NCBI GenBank assembly: GCA_030835135.1
Contig: JAUQWO010000083.1
Span: 1 to 64,000, forward strand
From: Bacteroidota bacterium
GTDB taxonomy: Bacteria > Bacteroidota > Ignavibacteria > UBA10030 > UBA6906
Length of the DNA stretch: 64,000 nt
Direction: 5' to 3'
In this document: piece by piece, positions 1 through 8,652 of the stretch
Layout: every line of letters begins with the position of its first letter
How positions within the stretch are numbered: the stretch's first letter is position 1
The notes under the pieces: generated by a model
The model's database searches: none
What the model saw: the letters and a program-made list of their open reading frames with translations, nothing else
What the model was told of the DNA's origin: nothing
Translations under genes and position numbers: made by a program

Positions 1-29
1 TGAGGCCACCCGCGCTTCGCACGCCGGCG

Positions 30-953
30 TTACTTGAGTTTCTGTTCGGTCGCCAGAGCCCGGACGACCTTCAACGCGATCTCCGCGCCGACACGCTCCT
101 GTGCTTCTTTTGTGGAGCCGCCGATGTGCGGCGACACGCTCACGCGGGGATGATTGATGAGTGCCTGCTCCTCCTCGGTGGGGGGTTCGTGCTCGAACAC
201 ATCGAGTGCCGCGCCCGCCACCTTGCCGCTATTCAAGGCTTCCAGCAATGCCTTCTGGTCGATGATCCCGCCGCGTGCGCAGTTCACGATCACCACGCCG
301 GGCTTCATCATGGCGAATTCCTTCTGCCCGATCATCGGCCCCTTCTTCTTGTCGAAGGGGAGGTGGAGCGTGATGAAGTCGGCGCGCGTCAGCAGCTTCT
401 CGAGGGTCGTGATCTCGACGATGAAGTCCATGGGGGAGAACGGGGGATCGTACGCCAGGACGTGCATGCCGAATCCGAGGGCGCGCCGGGCGACCTCCTT
501 GCCGATGTTGCCGAGGCCGAGGATCCCGAGCGTCTTGTTGTAGAGCTCGATCCCCGCGCCGAACTCCTTCTTCGGCCATTTGCCGGCCCGCATCTCCATT
601 GTGCTGAGATGGAGGAAGCGGCTCACCGCCAGCATGTGGGCGAGTGCCATCTCGGCCACCGAGATCGCCGATGCCCCGGGGGTATTGATGACCGTGATAT
701 TGGCCGCGGCAGCGGCTACCGCATCGATGTTGTCCAGGCCGACCCCGCCGCGGGCAATGACCTTGAGGTTCTTGCCTGCCGCGATGACCTCTTTGGTGAC
801 CTTGGTGGCCGAGCGGACGAGGATCGCATCGTAGTCGCCGATCCGTGCGATGAGTTCTTCCGGCGTGAGTTTGACGTTGTCGACATGCAACCCCGCGTCC
901 GTCAGGATCTTGGCTCCGTCAGGGGAGATGCCGTCTGAAATGAGGACCTTCAT
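30..953 (-). CDS. serA: D-3-phosphoglycerate dehydrogenase, short form
   Basis: NAD-dependent 2-hydroxyacid dehydrogenase of 307 residues, most likely oxidising 3-phosphoglycerate in the first step of serine synthesis in the cytosol. Seen: ARGGVG near residue 68, the Rossmann motif GLGNIG at 146-151, NCARGG near 224, and the catalytic His in SPHIGG at 274-279. The protein stops right after the catalytic core, so the ACT or ASB regulatory domains of long SerA proteins are missing and serine feedback through them is not expected. The ATG is preceded by GGAG at seven bases. It is transcribed away from the lyase gene at 1165 from its own promoter. Related enzymes reduce glyoxylate or hydroxypyruvate, so the substrate is inferred from family. 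Confidence 0.85.
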   Translation of the reverse strand: MKVLISDGISPDGAKILTDAGLHVDNVKLTPEELIARIGDYDAILVRSATKVTKEVIAAGKNLKVIARGGVGLDNIDAVAAAAANITVINTPGASAISVAEMALAHMLAVSRFLHLSTMEMRAGKWPKKEFGAGIELYNKTLGILGLGNIGKEVARRALGFGMHVLAYDPPFSPMDFIVEITTLEKLLTRADFITLHLPFDKKKGPMIGQKEFAMMKPGVVIVNCARGGIIDQKALLEALNSGKVAGAALDVFEHEPPTEEEQALINHPRVSVSPHIGGSTKEAQERVGAEIALKVVRALATEQKLK

Positions 954-1001
954 GGGAGACTCCGGTGGCGTTATGGATATGGACCGCAGATGGAATACTC
1001 A

Positions 1002-1030
1002 AAGATACCCAAACGGCCGTCAAGCCGCAA
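1002..1030 (-). promoter_or_regulatory. Promoter of serA
   Basis: Minus-strand TTGCGG (1030-1025), 17-base spacer, TATCTT (1007-1002) followed by TG, giving TAnnTTTG. It lies about 50 bases upstream of the serA ATG and fits the shared TTG-N20-TAnnTT pattern of this window. Confidence 0.6.
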
Positions 1031-1091
1031 CTCCGGTGCGGGGGAAGGGACGATCCTGATGCACCGTCGGCATGTCACGCCGCCGCGCATA

Positions 1092-1120
1092 TTGATTCTC
1101 TTGATGCGTTTGGGTAGGTT
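1092..1120 (+). promoter_or_regulatory. Promoter of the heparinase-like gene
   Basis: TTGATT (1092-1097), 17-base spacer, TAGGTT (1115-1120) followed by G. It sits 45 bases before the ATG at 1165 and is divergent from the serA promoter, with no overlap. Confidence 0.6.
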
Positions 1121-1164
1121 GAACCTCAACACAGCTTCACCCTCCGTCCAGACAAGGAGCCATC

Positions 1165-3183
1165 ATGCAACGCTTCCTCCTCCGTACTGTCTCTGCGCTG
1201 ATCCTCGGTTTCATGCTCACCCGGGTGGCCGCTGCCGCGGACACGACCCCGGTGTTCTTCCGCGAGGCTGACCGTGCGCGGTTCCACGATCTCTACATGC
1301 ACCATCCCGCCTTCGCCGGACTCCGTCACCAGATGGATACGGTGGACCGGGCGCGTGAACGCGCATTCCTCCGCGGCGGCGTCCGGTTCAACGATCACCT
1401 GTACGACATCGAGCGCATCGGCACCCTTGCGCAGCGGATGGCGCTGGTCTATCTGTACACCGGCGACCCGGATGCGGCCGATCTGGCCACCGAATGCGTC
1501 GCGACACTGATGAAGTTCCCGAAGTGGGACTACTTCCTGGAGGGAGGCACGGAGGTCATCGGGCTCCAGCGTGCGCCGAACTCCGCGCTCGCGGTCGCCA
1601 TGGTGGTGGAAGCGCTGGGCAACCGGGTGCCGGCCGCGACGCGCACCGCATGGCTCACGACCATGGCCGCCCGTGGCATCGAGCCCGCCTTCCGCGCTGT
1701 CTACGGCATGCGTTATCCCGACCGCGTGAAGGGGTGGACAATGGACACGACGAGTACGTACTTCGAGCACCGCCCGCTGGAGCGGAGCATCTCGCTCGCG
1801 CGGTGGCCGATCATCCTGAATACGATCAACCTCAAGGCGATCCCGGCCTCCGTGCTCGCGCTCAGCGCGCTCGTGTATCAGAAGTACCTGGGGTCTGATG
1901 CCAACACCGCGCGGTGGCTGGAACAGGCGGTCTATAGCGTCGGCACGTTCCGGGACATCTACGCGCGGGACGGGTCCTATAATGAAGGCGTATCGTATGC
2001 ACACTACACAACCCTGCACCTGATCCAGGCGGTTGAGGCACTCAAGCTGTCGGGCGTCGCCGATCTGACCGATCTCCTGAACTGGCAGGGGTATCAGGAC
2101 TATCTTCTCGGCATGGCGCTCCCCGCCGCGGACGATCCGAAGGCGTCGGTGAATTTCGGCGACGCGAGCACCGGAGGCCATGCCTCGGTGTCGTACTGGA
2201 TCGCACGGCAGACCCGTGACGGCGTTGCCCAATGGTTCGGGAATACGATGGCCGTTTCGCACGACGCGTGGTCGGTGCTCTATTATGACTCCACCGTGCA
2301 TGCAACCCCGCCGGTGGACGGGACCCGGCTCTGGAAGTCGGACCTGGATTGGATCGTCGGGCGGACAGGATACGCGCCGGATGATCTGGTCGTGGCGATG
2401 CGCAGCGGACCGCCGTTCAATCATGAACACGCGGACAGGAACGGGATCATCGTCAAGGCCTTCGGGGAGCGGCTGGTCACGGACCCCATGCGCCCGCCGT
2501 ACGCGAGGCTGGATCCCTCGTGGAAGATGCGTCTCACCCCCGGACATAGTGCCGCGCTCGTGGATGGCCAGGGGCATCAGTACGTCAGTGGCATCGACGG
2601 GACGAATGCATCCGAAGCACGGGCGACGCTCATCCGTCACGGAGAGCGCGACGGCTATTTCTTCTGGACGAGCGATGCGACCCCGGCCTATCAGCTGGTC
2701 CTGCCGGACGTGGCATCGATCACGCGGACGGTGATCTCCCTGACGCGTGTCCCGGCGGTGATCGTGATCGACAGGCTCGTGAAGAAGACCACTCCCTCGA
2801 CCCTGCAGGCACGATTCTACGCCTACAACAACGATGGAAAGGGAAGTGTCGCGACATCTGAAGAGGGCTTCTCCATCGTGCGCCCACGGGCATTCCTCCG
2901 GGGGCTCGCGATCGCAGGCACCGGTGTGAGCGTCCGTAGCGCTCAGCCGGATATCCCTGCGGAGAAAGCGGTGATGTGGCCCTTCATCGAAGCATCGACC
3001 GCGCGCAGTGCGAAGCAGTCGTTCCTCGTGTCGGTGCTGGAACCCGTGCGCTCCGGCGGGCGCGCCACGGCAACCGTCGCGCATGTACAGGACGAGTACG
3101 TGGTCGTCGTCCAGGGTGCCAGCGGACCGGTGACGGTACGCATCCGGGATGCGGGCCCCGTGCCTGTCTTCGAAGTGCGGTGA
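1165..3183 (+). CDS. Secreted heparinase II/III-type polysaccharide lyase
   Basis: Exported protein of 672 residues that probably cleaves uronic-acid polysaccharides by beta-elimination. Seen: an N-terminal signal peptide ending about residue 24 (VAAA/AD); an all-alpha toroid region to about residue 390, including YNEGVSYAHY near 271, the usual place of the catalytic Tyr in this family; and the heparinase II/III C-terminal signature HEHADRNG near 417 followed by a beta-sandwich-like region. ATG start with AAGGAG five bases upstream. Known for the family: heparin, heparan or alginate lyase activity; which glycan is cut here cannot be read from sequence. The neighbouring UroD-like gene has its own promoter, so a functional link is not shown. 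Confidence 0.8.
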   Translation: MQRFLLRTVSALILGFMLTRVAAAADTTPVFFREADRARFHDLYMHHPAFAGLRHQMDTVDRARERAFLRGGVRFNDHLYDIERIGTLAQRMALVYLYTGDPDAADLATECVATLMKFPKWDYFLEGGTEVIGLQRAPNSALAVAMVVEALGNRVPAATRTAWLTTMAARGIEPAFRAVYGMRYPDRVKGWTMDTTSTYFEHRPLERSISLARWPIILNTINLKAIPASVLALSALVYQKYLGSDANTARWLEQAVYSVGTFRDIYARDGSYNEGVSYAHYTTLHLIQAVEALKLSGVADLTDLLNWQGYQDYLLGMALPAADDPKASVNFGDASTGGHASVSYWIARQTRDGVAQWFGNTMAVSHDAWSVLYYDSTVHATPPVDGTRLWKSDLDWIVGRTGYAPDDLVVAMRSGPPFNHEHADRNGIIVKAFGERLVTDPMRPPYARLDPSWKMRLTPGHSAALVDGQGHQYVSGIDGTNASEARATLIRHGERDGYFFWTSDATPAYQLVLPDVASITRTVISLTRVPAVIVIDRLVKKTTPSTLQARFYAYNNDGKGSVATSEEGFSIVRPRAFLRGLAIAGTGVSVRSAQPDIPAEKAVMWPFIEASTARSAKQSFLVSVLEPVRSGGRATATVAHVQDEYVVVVQGASGPVTVRIRDAGPVPVFEVR

Positions 3184-3208
3184 CGCACGCACGCCCGGGA
3201 GCAGAGGG

Positions 3209-3251
3209 CGCAACGCGGGGAGGGCAATGGGTTGGTCGATCCCGCGTTGCG
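3209..3251 (+). terminator. Terminator-like inverted repeat after the lyase gene
   Basis: Perfect 11-base arms CGCAACGCGGG (3209-3219) and CCCGCGTTGCG (3241-3251) with a 21-base loop, followed by a T/C-rich stretch. The loop is long, so termination is likely but not certain. Confidence 0.55.
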
Positions 3252-3260
3252 TTCTCGTCT

Positions 3261-3289
3261 TTGCCTCTTTGCGGCCTTTTCCATAACTT
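3261..3289 (+). promoter_or_regulatory. Promoter of the UroD-like gene
   Basis: TTGCCT (3261-3266), 17-base spacer, TAACTT (3284-3289), 37 bases before the ATG at 3326 and directly after the inverted repeat that ends the lyase transcript. Confidence 0.55.
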
Positions 3290-3325
3290 CAAAAGAAACA
3301 CACCCCACACCGTTCCTCCGTCCCC

Positions 3326-4390
3326 ATGACCTCCAAAGAACGTGTCAGACGTGCCTTCGCTCACGAGATCCCGGACCGTGTCCCGATCGATTACCTCGCG
3401 AACCCCGGTATCGACGCGCGGTTGAAGACCCACTACGGTCTGGCCGCGAATGACGATGAAGGCCTGCGCCGGGCGCTCGGGGTGGATTTCTTTGAGATCA
3501 TCCCTGCGTATACCGGTCCGGTATTGCACCCTCCGATGGAGGGACGCAGGATCGACCTCTGGGGTATCCATACGCGCTGGGTGGAGCATGAAAGCGGAGG
3601 ATACTGGGACTACTGCGACTTCCCGCTGAAGGATGCCGATGTCGATGCCGTGAACGCATGGCCGATGCCATCACCCGATGATTTCGACTATGCTTCCATT
3701 CCTGCGATGTGCAAGGCGATGGATGGGTATTGCCTCATGATCGGCAACCCGGGGGCGGGGGACATGATCAACACCGCGGGCATGATCCGCGGTGTGGAAC
3801 AGGTGCTCGTGGACCTGATGACCGATGATGAGGCCTGCCTGCGCTTCATGACACGGAAGAACGAGGTGCAACTCGCCATGCTTGAGCGGGCGCTCGAGGC
3901 AGCACAGGGGGCGATCGATATCCTCTGGCTCGGAGAAGACCTCGGAACGCAACGCGGGCCCATGATCGGGCTCGACCTGTTCCGGAAGCACATCCGGCCG
4001 CAGCATCAGCGCTTTGCCGATCTTGCGCGTCATTTCGGCATTCCGGTGATGATGCATTCCTGTGGTTCGAGCAGCTGGGCGTTCGATGACTTCGTGGAGA
4101 TGGGGATCACGATCGCGGACACGCTGCAGCCCGAAGCGAAGGACATGGCACCGGCGTATCTCAAAAAGCGTTACGGTGACCGGATGTCATTCCATGGGTG
4201 CATCTCAACGGCGGGCGTGGTCGCGCGGGGGACGGTGGAGGAGACGGTGTCGATGGTGAAGGAGACGCTTGGCATCATGATGCCCGGCGGAGGGTATGCG
4301 TTGTCGCCCACGCATATGTTGCAGGACAACTCCCCGACGGAGAATGTGGTTGCGATGTACGACACGGCGAAGAGGTACGGCACGTATTAG
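3326..4390 (+). CDS. Uroporphyrinogen decarboxylase-like methyltransferase family protein
   Basis: 354-residue TIM-barrel protein of the UroD/MtaA/CmuA superfamily. Seen: the family-type N-terminus (SKERVRRAFAHEIPDRVPID), LWLGEDLGTQRGP near residue 197, and MHSCGSS near 241. In MtaA and CmuA a His-x-Cys in this position binds the zinc that activates thiols. True HemE has a different N-terminal arginine cluster, and no other haem gene lies nearby, so haem synthesis is unlikely. The best inference is a corrinoid-dependent or other methyl transfer, yet no corrinoid protein is in the window. ATG start; only a weak ribosome site is visible. A separate promoter lies at 3261-3289. Confidence 0.7.
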   Translation: MTSKERVRRAFAHEIPDRVPIDYLANPGIDARLKTHYGLAANDDEGLRRALGVDFFEIIPAYTGPVLHPPMEGRRIDLWGIHTRWVEHESGGYWDYCDFPLKDADVDAVNAWPMPSPDDFDYASIPAMCKAMDGYCLMIGNPGAGDMINTAGMIRGVEQVLVDLMTDDEACLRFMTRKNEVQLAMLERALEAAQGAIDILWLGEDLGTQRGPMIGLDLFRKHIRPQHQRFADLARHFGIPVMMHSCGSSSWAFDDFVEMGITIADTLQPEAKDMAPAYLKKRYGDRMSFHGCISTAGVVARGTVEETVSMVKETLGIMMPGGGYALSPTHMLQDNSPTENVVAMYDTAKRYGTY

Positions 4391-4391
4391 C

Positions 4392-4448
4392 TTGTCATCA
4401 TCTGTTCAATTCAGATATCTGAATTCAGATATCTGATATCTGAATTCA
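4392..4448 (+). repeat. AT-rich palindrome array overlapping the putative ald promoter
   Basis: Two direct copies of AATTCAGATATCTGA (4408-4422 and 4422-4436), each itself palindromic, followed by an inverted copy (GATATCTGAATTCA, 4435-4448). The second and third units form 14-base arms around a single central base. A possible -35 TTGTCA (4392-4397) is followed 18 bases later by TATCTG (4416-4421), which lies inside the first repeat. The block is far more AT-rich than its surroundings. It is likely an operator for a dimeric regulator; this is inference. Confidence 0.55.
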
Positions 4449-4461
4449 TTGGGAGACGACC

Positions 4462-5571
4462 ATGCACATAGGAGTGCCTCGAGAGATCCGGGCTGATGAA
4501 TACCGCGTCGGCCTGACCCCCGCCGGGGTGGAATTGCTCACCCATGGCGGACATACCTGTTATGTGGAACGTGAGGCGGGACTCGGCGCGGGATTCTCGG
4601 ATGTGGATTACCAGCGCGCGGGTGCGCGGATCGTGTACTCCGCATCGGAACTGTATGGCCGCTCCGGCATGGTGATCAAGGTCGGCCGCCCGACCGCGGA
4701 GGAACTGGAGATGATCCAGGATGGCGCGATCCTCATGGGCTTCCTGCATCTCCCCGTCGCCCGTGCGGAGAAGATCGACAGGATCCTGGCGAAGAAGATC
4801 ACTGCGTTCTCGTATGAATTGATCCAGGAAGAGGATGGCACGTTGCCCGTGCAGGTGCCTCTCAGCATCGCCGCCGGCCGCATGTCGCCGCAGATCGCCG
4901 CCATCCTGATGCAGAATAATCACGGCGGCAAGGGCATCCTCCTCGGCGGTGTGCCGGGGGTTCCCCCCGCGGAAGTCGTCCTCATCGGGGCCGGACGCTA
5001 CGGAAGCTCCGCGGCGCAGGCGTTCCTGCGTCAGGGTGCGAGCGTCTACGTGCTCGACCAGGACCTGAAACGGCTCGAGGCGCTGGATGAACAGGCCGGT
5101 GGCGGAGGCCGCCTGGTGACGATGGTCTCGCACCAGTTCAATATCCGGAAGGTCATCAAGTTCGCGGATGTGGTCGTGGGATCGGTGTTCGTTCCGGGGG
5201 CACGCTCGCCGATCCTCATCACCCGCGACATGGTGAAGCTGATGAAACCCCGGTCGATCATCATGGATGTGAGCATCGACCAGGGCGGGTGCGTCGAAAC
5301 GAGCCGCCCGACATCGCACCGCGACCCGGTGTTCATCGAGGAGAATATCATCCATTACTGCGTGCCGAACATGACCTCGGCCGTCGCGCGCACGGCGACC
5401 CATGCGTTCAACAATGCCGCGTGGCCGTACATCCAGCAGGTGGCGAAACACGGATTGGACGATGCCATGGCGCGTTCCCATCCGTTGACGCTGGGCGTTG
5501 CCATCCATAACGGGCGCATCCTCAACCCGTCGCTCGCCGCCTCGCTGGGCGGGAAGGAGAGCGGACGATGA
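4462..5571 (+). CDS. ald: Alanine dehydrogenase
   Basis: 369-residue NAD-dependent L-alanine dehydrogenase, which interconverts alanine and pyruvate plus ammonium. Seen: RVGLTPAGV near residue 14, the substrate-site region MVIKVGRP near 71 and FLHLP near 93, the Rossmann turn IGAGRYG near 175, and DQGGCVETSRPT near 273, all at the spacing usual for the family. ATG start with GGGAG about eight bases upstream. Its stop overlaps the ATG of the next gene in an ATGA, so it is probably translated with the CoA-transferase. A palindrome array just upstream may control it. The usual family length is about 370, so the gene is intact. Confidence 0.9.
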   Translation: MHIGVPREIRADEYRVGLTPAGVELLTHGGHTCYVEREAGLGAGFSDVDYQRAGARIVYSASELYGRSGMVIKVGRPTAEELEMIQDGAILMGFLHLPVARAEKIDRILAKKITAFSYELIQEEDGTLPVQVPLSIAAGRMSPQIAAILMQNNHGGKGILLGGVPGVPPAEVVLIGAGRYGSSAAQAFLRQGASVYVLDQDLKRLEALDEQAGGGGRLVTMVSHQFNIRKVIKFADVVVGSVFVPGARSPILITRDMVKLMKPRSIIMDVSIDQGGCVETSRPTSHRDPVFIEENIIHYCVPNMTSAVARTATHAFNNAAWPYIQQVAKHGLDDAMARSHPLTLGVAIHNGRILNPSLAASLGGKESGR

Positions 5572-6869
5572 GCTGGATGGATATCTACCGCGAACGGACG
5601 GTGACGCCCGCCCAGGCCGTCACAGCCATTCAGTCCGGGTTCCGTGTGTTCCTCACGGGCAACTGCTCCGTGCCCCAGAAGGTGCTGGGTGCCTTCGTTG
5701 CGCGTGCGCCGGAATTGCAGGATGTGGAGGTCGTTCAGGTCCTCACTGTCGGCAGCGCGGACTACGTGGCACCGGCAATGGCCGGACACATCCGGGTGAA
5801 CACGCTGTTCATCAGCGCGAACGTCCGGCAGGCCGTGAATGAAGGCCGGGCCGATTTCACGCCGTGTTTCCTGTCGGAGATCCCCGGACTGTTCAAGAAC
5901 GGTCACCTGCCGCTCGACGTGGCGCTGATCCATGTCAGTCCGCCGGACGAACACGGTTTCTGCTCGCTCGGCGTTGAGGTGGGGGTCACCAAGACCGCCG
6001 CACAGTCGGCACGGATCGTGATCGCCGAAGTGAACCCGAACATGCCCCGGACCCTCGGGGATTCCTTCATCCACGTTTCGAAACTCACGCACATCGTGCC
6101 GGTCGACTACCGGCTGCCCGAGACGCCGATCGGAGCGGTGTCGGAATTGTCGGACCGCATCGCGAAGCATATCGCCGCGATGATCCCGGACGGCGCCACG
6201 CTGCAGATGGGGATCGGCGGGATCCCGGATGCCGTCCTGAATCAGCTGAAGAACCACAAGCATCTGGGTGTGCACAGCGAGATGTTCTCGGATGGCGTCA
6301 TCGATCTCGTGGAGCGCGGGGTGATCGATGGCGAGATGAAGACCCTGCATCCCGGCAAGATCGTCGCCGGTTTCATGCTCGGGACCAAGCGGCTGTACGA
6401 TTTCGTGCACGACAATCCCATCATCGAACTCCACCCGACGGAATATGTGAACGACCCGTTCATCATCGCGCAGAATGCGAAGATGATCGCGATCAACAGC
6501 GCGATCGAAGTGGACCTGACGGGTCAGGTATGCGCGGACAGCATCGGACCGCGGTTCTACAGTGGCGTGGGCGGGCAGGTGGACTTCATCTATGGCGCGT
6601 CGCGGAGCAAAGGCGGCATGCCCTTCATCGCATTGACATCCACGGCGAATGTCAAGGGTGTTACGGCCAGCAGGATCGTTCCGTCAATCCGTTCGGGCGG
6701 CGGGGTGGTGACCACCCGGAATCATGTCCGGTATGTCGTTACCGAACATGGTGTGGCGGATCTGTATGCAAAGAAGGTTCGTGAGCGGGCACAGGCGCTC
6801 ATTGCGATCGCCGCTCCCGAGTTCCGCGAGGAACTCGAGCGGACAGCGCGTGACATGCGCTACATGTAA
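5568..6869 (+). CDS. Acetyl-CoA hydrolase/transferase family (4-hydroxybutyrate CoA-transferase-like)
   Basis: 433-residue family I-type CoA-transferase of the AbfT/Cat2 group, moving CoA between an acyl-CoA and a carboxylate such as acetate. Seen: HVSPPDEHGFCSLG near residue 124, GIGGIPDAVL near 216, and HSEMFSDG near 236, where the Glu is the expected acyl-acceptor; GGQVDFIYGAS near 340 and the C-terminal VVTEHGVADL match the second domain. It starts by ATGA overlap with ald. The pairing suggests fermentation of alanine or a related amino acid through acyl-CoA intermediates, but the acyl substrate cannot be told from sequence. Confidence 0.85.
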   Translation: MSWMDIYRERTVTPAQAVTAIQSGFRVFLTGNCSVPQKVLGAFVARAPELQDVEVVQVLTVGSADYVAPAMAGHIRVNTLFISANVRQAVNEGRADFTPCFLSEIPGLFKNGHLPLDVALIHVSPPDEHGFCSLGVEVGVTKTAAQSARIVIAEVNPNMPRTLGDSFIHVSKLTHIVPVDYRLPETPIGAVSELSDRIAKHIAAMIPDGATLQMGIGGIPDAVLNQLKNHKHLGVHSEMFSDGVIDLVERGVIDGEMKTLHPGKIVAGFMLGTKRLYDFVHDNPIIELHPTEYVNDPFIIAQNAKMIAINSAIEVDLTGQVCADSIGPRFYSGVGGQVDFIYGASRSKGGMPFIALTSTANVKGVTASRIVPSIRSGGGVVTTRNHVRYVVTEHGVADLYAKKVRERAQALIAIAAPEFREELERTARDMRYM

Positions 6870-6905
6870 GGACACAAATGCGAACGGCGGGACGGCGGAA
6901 CAACG

Positions 6906-8645
6906 ATGGATAAGAAGGCGATCGTCCACATACTGGAGGAGATGGGCACCCTGCTGGAATTGCAGGGTGCCAATCCGTTCAAGTCGCGCGCCTTCCACAA
7001 CGCTGCCCGCGCTCTGGAAGGGGTGACCGACGACATCGCGCAGGCGGTGGAGACCGGTGCCATCCGGAAGGTGAAGGGGATCGGGGAAGGTATCGCCCGG
7101 GTGATCACGGAGCTCGTGCAGACCGGGCGATCGAAGGATCACGAGGAGGTGCGCGGCAAGATCCCCGACGGCGTTCTCGCAATGTTGCGCATCCAGGGAC
7201 TGGGTCCGAAGAAGGTCAAGGTCCTCTACGAGAAGCTGAAGATCGATTCGGTCGATGCGCTCGAACGCGCTGCGGCCGGAGGCAGGCTCGCCGGCATCGA
7301 GGGGTTCGGTGCGAAGACCGAAGCGAACATCCTTGCAGGGATCCAGGCCGTCAGGAGCAGAGGGGACAAGGTCCTGTACCCGGTGGCGGCGGGGCTCGCC
7401 GGCAAGGTCCTGGAGGAAGTGCAGCACCTCCCCGGCGTTGTCCGCTCCTCGCTGTGTGGGAGTCTGCGCCGCCGCAAGGAAGTGATCGGCGATATCGATA
7501 TTCTGGTGAGTGCCGGTGAACGCGACCGGCCCGCGATCATGGAGCGGTTCGTTGCGCTCCCCGCGGTGTCGCGCGTGATCGCCCGCGGCGATACGAAATC
7601 GACGGTGGAACTGGACGGGACCATCACGTGTGACCTGCGCGTGGTCGATGATGCGGCCTTCCCGTTCGCGCAGAACTACTTCACGGGGAGCAAGGAACAC
7701 AACGTCGAGATGCGTTCACGGGCCCGCAAGATCGGGCTGAGTCTGAATGAATACGCCTTCACGCCGGTAGAGGGCGGGAAGAAGAAGCGTTTGCCGTTGG
7801 TGGCGTCGGAACAGGACCTGTACGGCGTGCTGGGACTGGCCTACATTCCCCCCGAGCTGCGGGAGAATACGAAGGAGTTCGAGGCCGCGGAGAAGGATGC
7901 GATCCCGGCGCTGATCGAAGAGCACGACCTCCGCGGCACCTTCCATTGCCACACGACCTACAGTGACGGCGTGAACACGCTCGAGCAGATGGTTTCGGGC
8001 GCGCGGGCACTGGGTTGGGAGTACCTTGGCATCGCGGATCATAGCCAGGCCGCGGCATACGCGGGTGGCCTCTCGCACGCGGACATTCTGCGGCAGGTGA
8101 AGGAGATCGATGCGCTGAATGGCGCGCTCAAGGGGTTCACGGTGTTCAAGGGAACAGAGTGCGACATTCTGCCGGATGGCTCCCTGGATTGGCCGGAGAA
8201 GACGCTCGGCCTGTTCGACTATGTCGTCGTTTCGATCCACAGTAATTTCAAGATGACCGAAGCGCAGATGACGAAGAGGATCATCACGGCGTTGAAGCAT
8301 CCGCGGGTGACGGTGCTGGGACATCCGACGGGGAGGCTGCTGTTGTCGCGGGAGCCCTACCCGGTGGACATGGTGCAGGTGATCCAGGCCGCAGCCGACT
8401 TCGGCAAGGCGATCGAGATCAATGCGCATCCGATGCGGCTCGACCTCGACTGGCGCCTCGTGGCCCATGCCCGCGACCTCGGCGTCCCGATCTTCATCAA
8501 CCCCGATGCGCACAGCGTGGATGGTCTGCGGGATACGTTCTATGGGGTCGGTATCGCACGCAAGGGGTGGCTGCGGGCGGCCGATGTGGTGAATACCCGG
8601 ACGGCAGCCAGAATGCGCTCTTTCCTTGCCCAGAAGAAGACATGA
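6906..8645 (+). CDS. polX: DNA polymerase X family with PHP domain
   Basis: 579-residue bacterial PolX, a gap-filling repair polymerase fused to a phosphoesterase domain. Seen in order: helix-hairpin-helix DNA-binding repeats in the first 150 residues (GANPFKSRAFHNAAR, VKGIGEGIA, IQGLGPKK), a Pol-beta nucleotidyltransferase motif GSLRRRKEVIGDIDIL near residue 185 with the two metal-binding Asp residues and a third Asp in CDLRVV near 238, then a PHP domain from about 345 (FHCHTTYSDG, ADHS, GHPTGR, NPDAHS). In family members PHP gives 3'-5' exonuclease and AP endonuclease activity. ATG start; the following LiaF-like gene begins eight bases after the stop. Confidence 0.9.
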   Translation: MDKKAIVHILEEMGTLLELQGANPFKSRAFHNAARALEGVTDDIAQAVETGAIRKVKGIGEGIARVITELVQTGRSKDHEEVRGKIPDGVLAMLRIQGLGPKKVKVLYEKLKIDSVDALERAAAGGRLAGIEGFGAKTEANILAGIQAVRSRGDKVLYPVAAGLAGKVLEEVQHLPGVVRSSLCGSLRRRKEVIGDIDILVSAGERDRPAIMERFVALPAVSRVIARGDTKSTVELDGTITCDLRVVDDAAFPFAQNYFTGSKEHNVEMRSRARKIGLSLNEYAFTPVEGGKKKRLPLVASEQDLYGVLGLAYIPPELRENTKEFEAAEKDAIPALIEEHDLRGTFHCHTTYSDGVNTLEQMVSGARALGWEYLGIADHSQAAAYAGGLSHADILRQVKEIDALNGALKGFTVFKGTECDILPDGSLDWPEKTLGLFDYVVVSIHSNFKMTEAQMTKRIITALKHPRVTVLGHPTGRLLLSREPYPVDMVQVIQAAADFGKAIEINAHPMRLDLDWRLVAHARDLGVPIFINPDAHSVDGLRDTFYGVGIARKGWLRAADVVNTRTAARMRSFLAQKKT

Positions 8646-8652
8646 GGGGACG

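Noticed and set aside
1126-3213. 695-codon open frame antisense to the heparinase-like gene
   Set aside because: Composition is typical of an antisense frame, with no signal peptide, ribosome site or domain; the plus-strand gene has all three.
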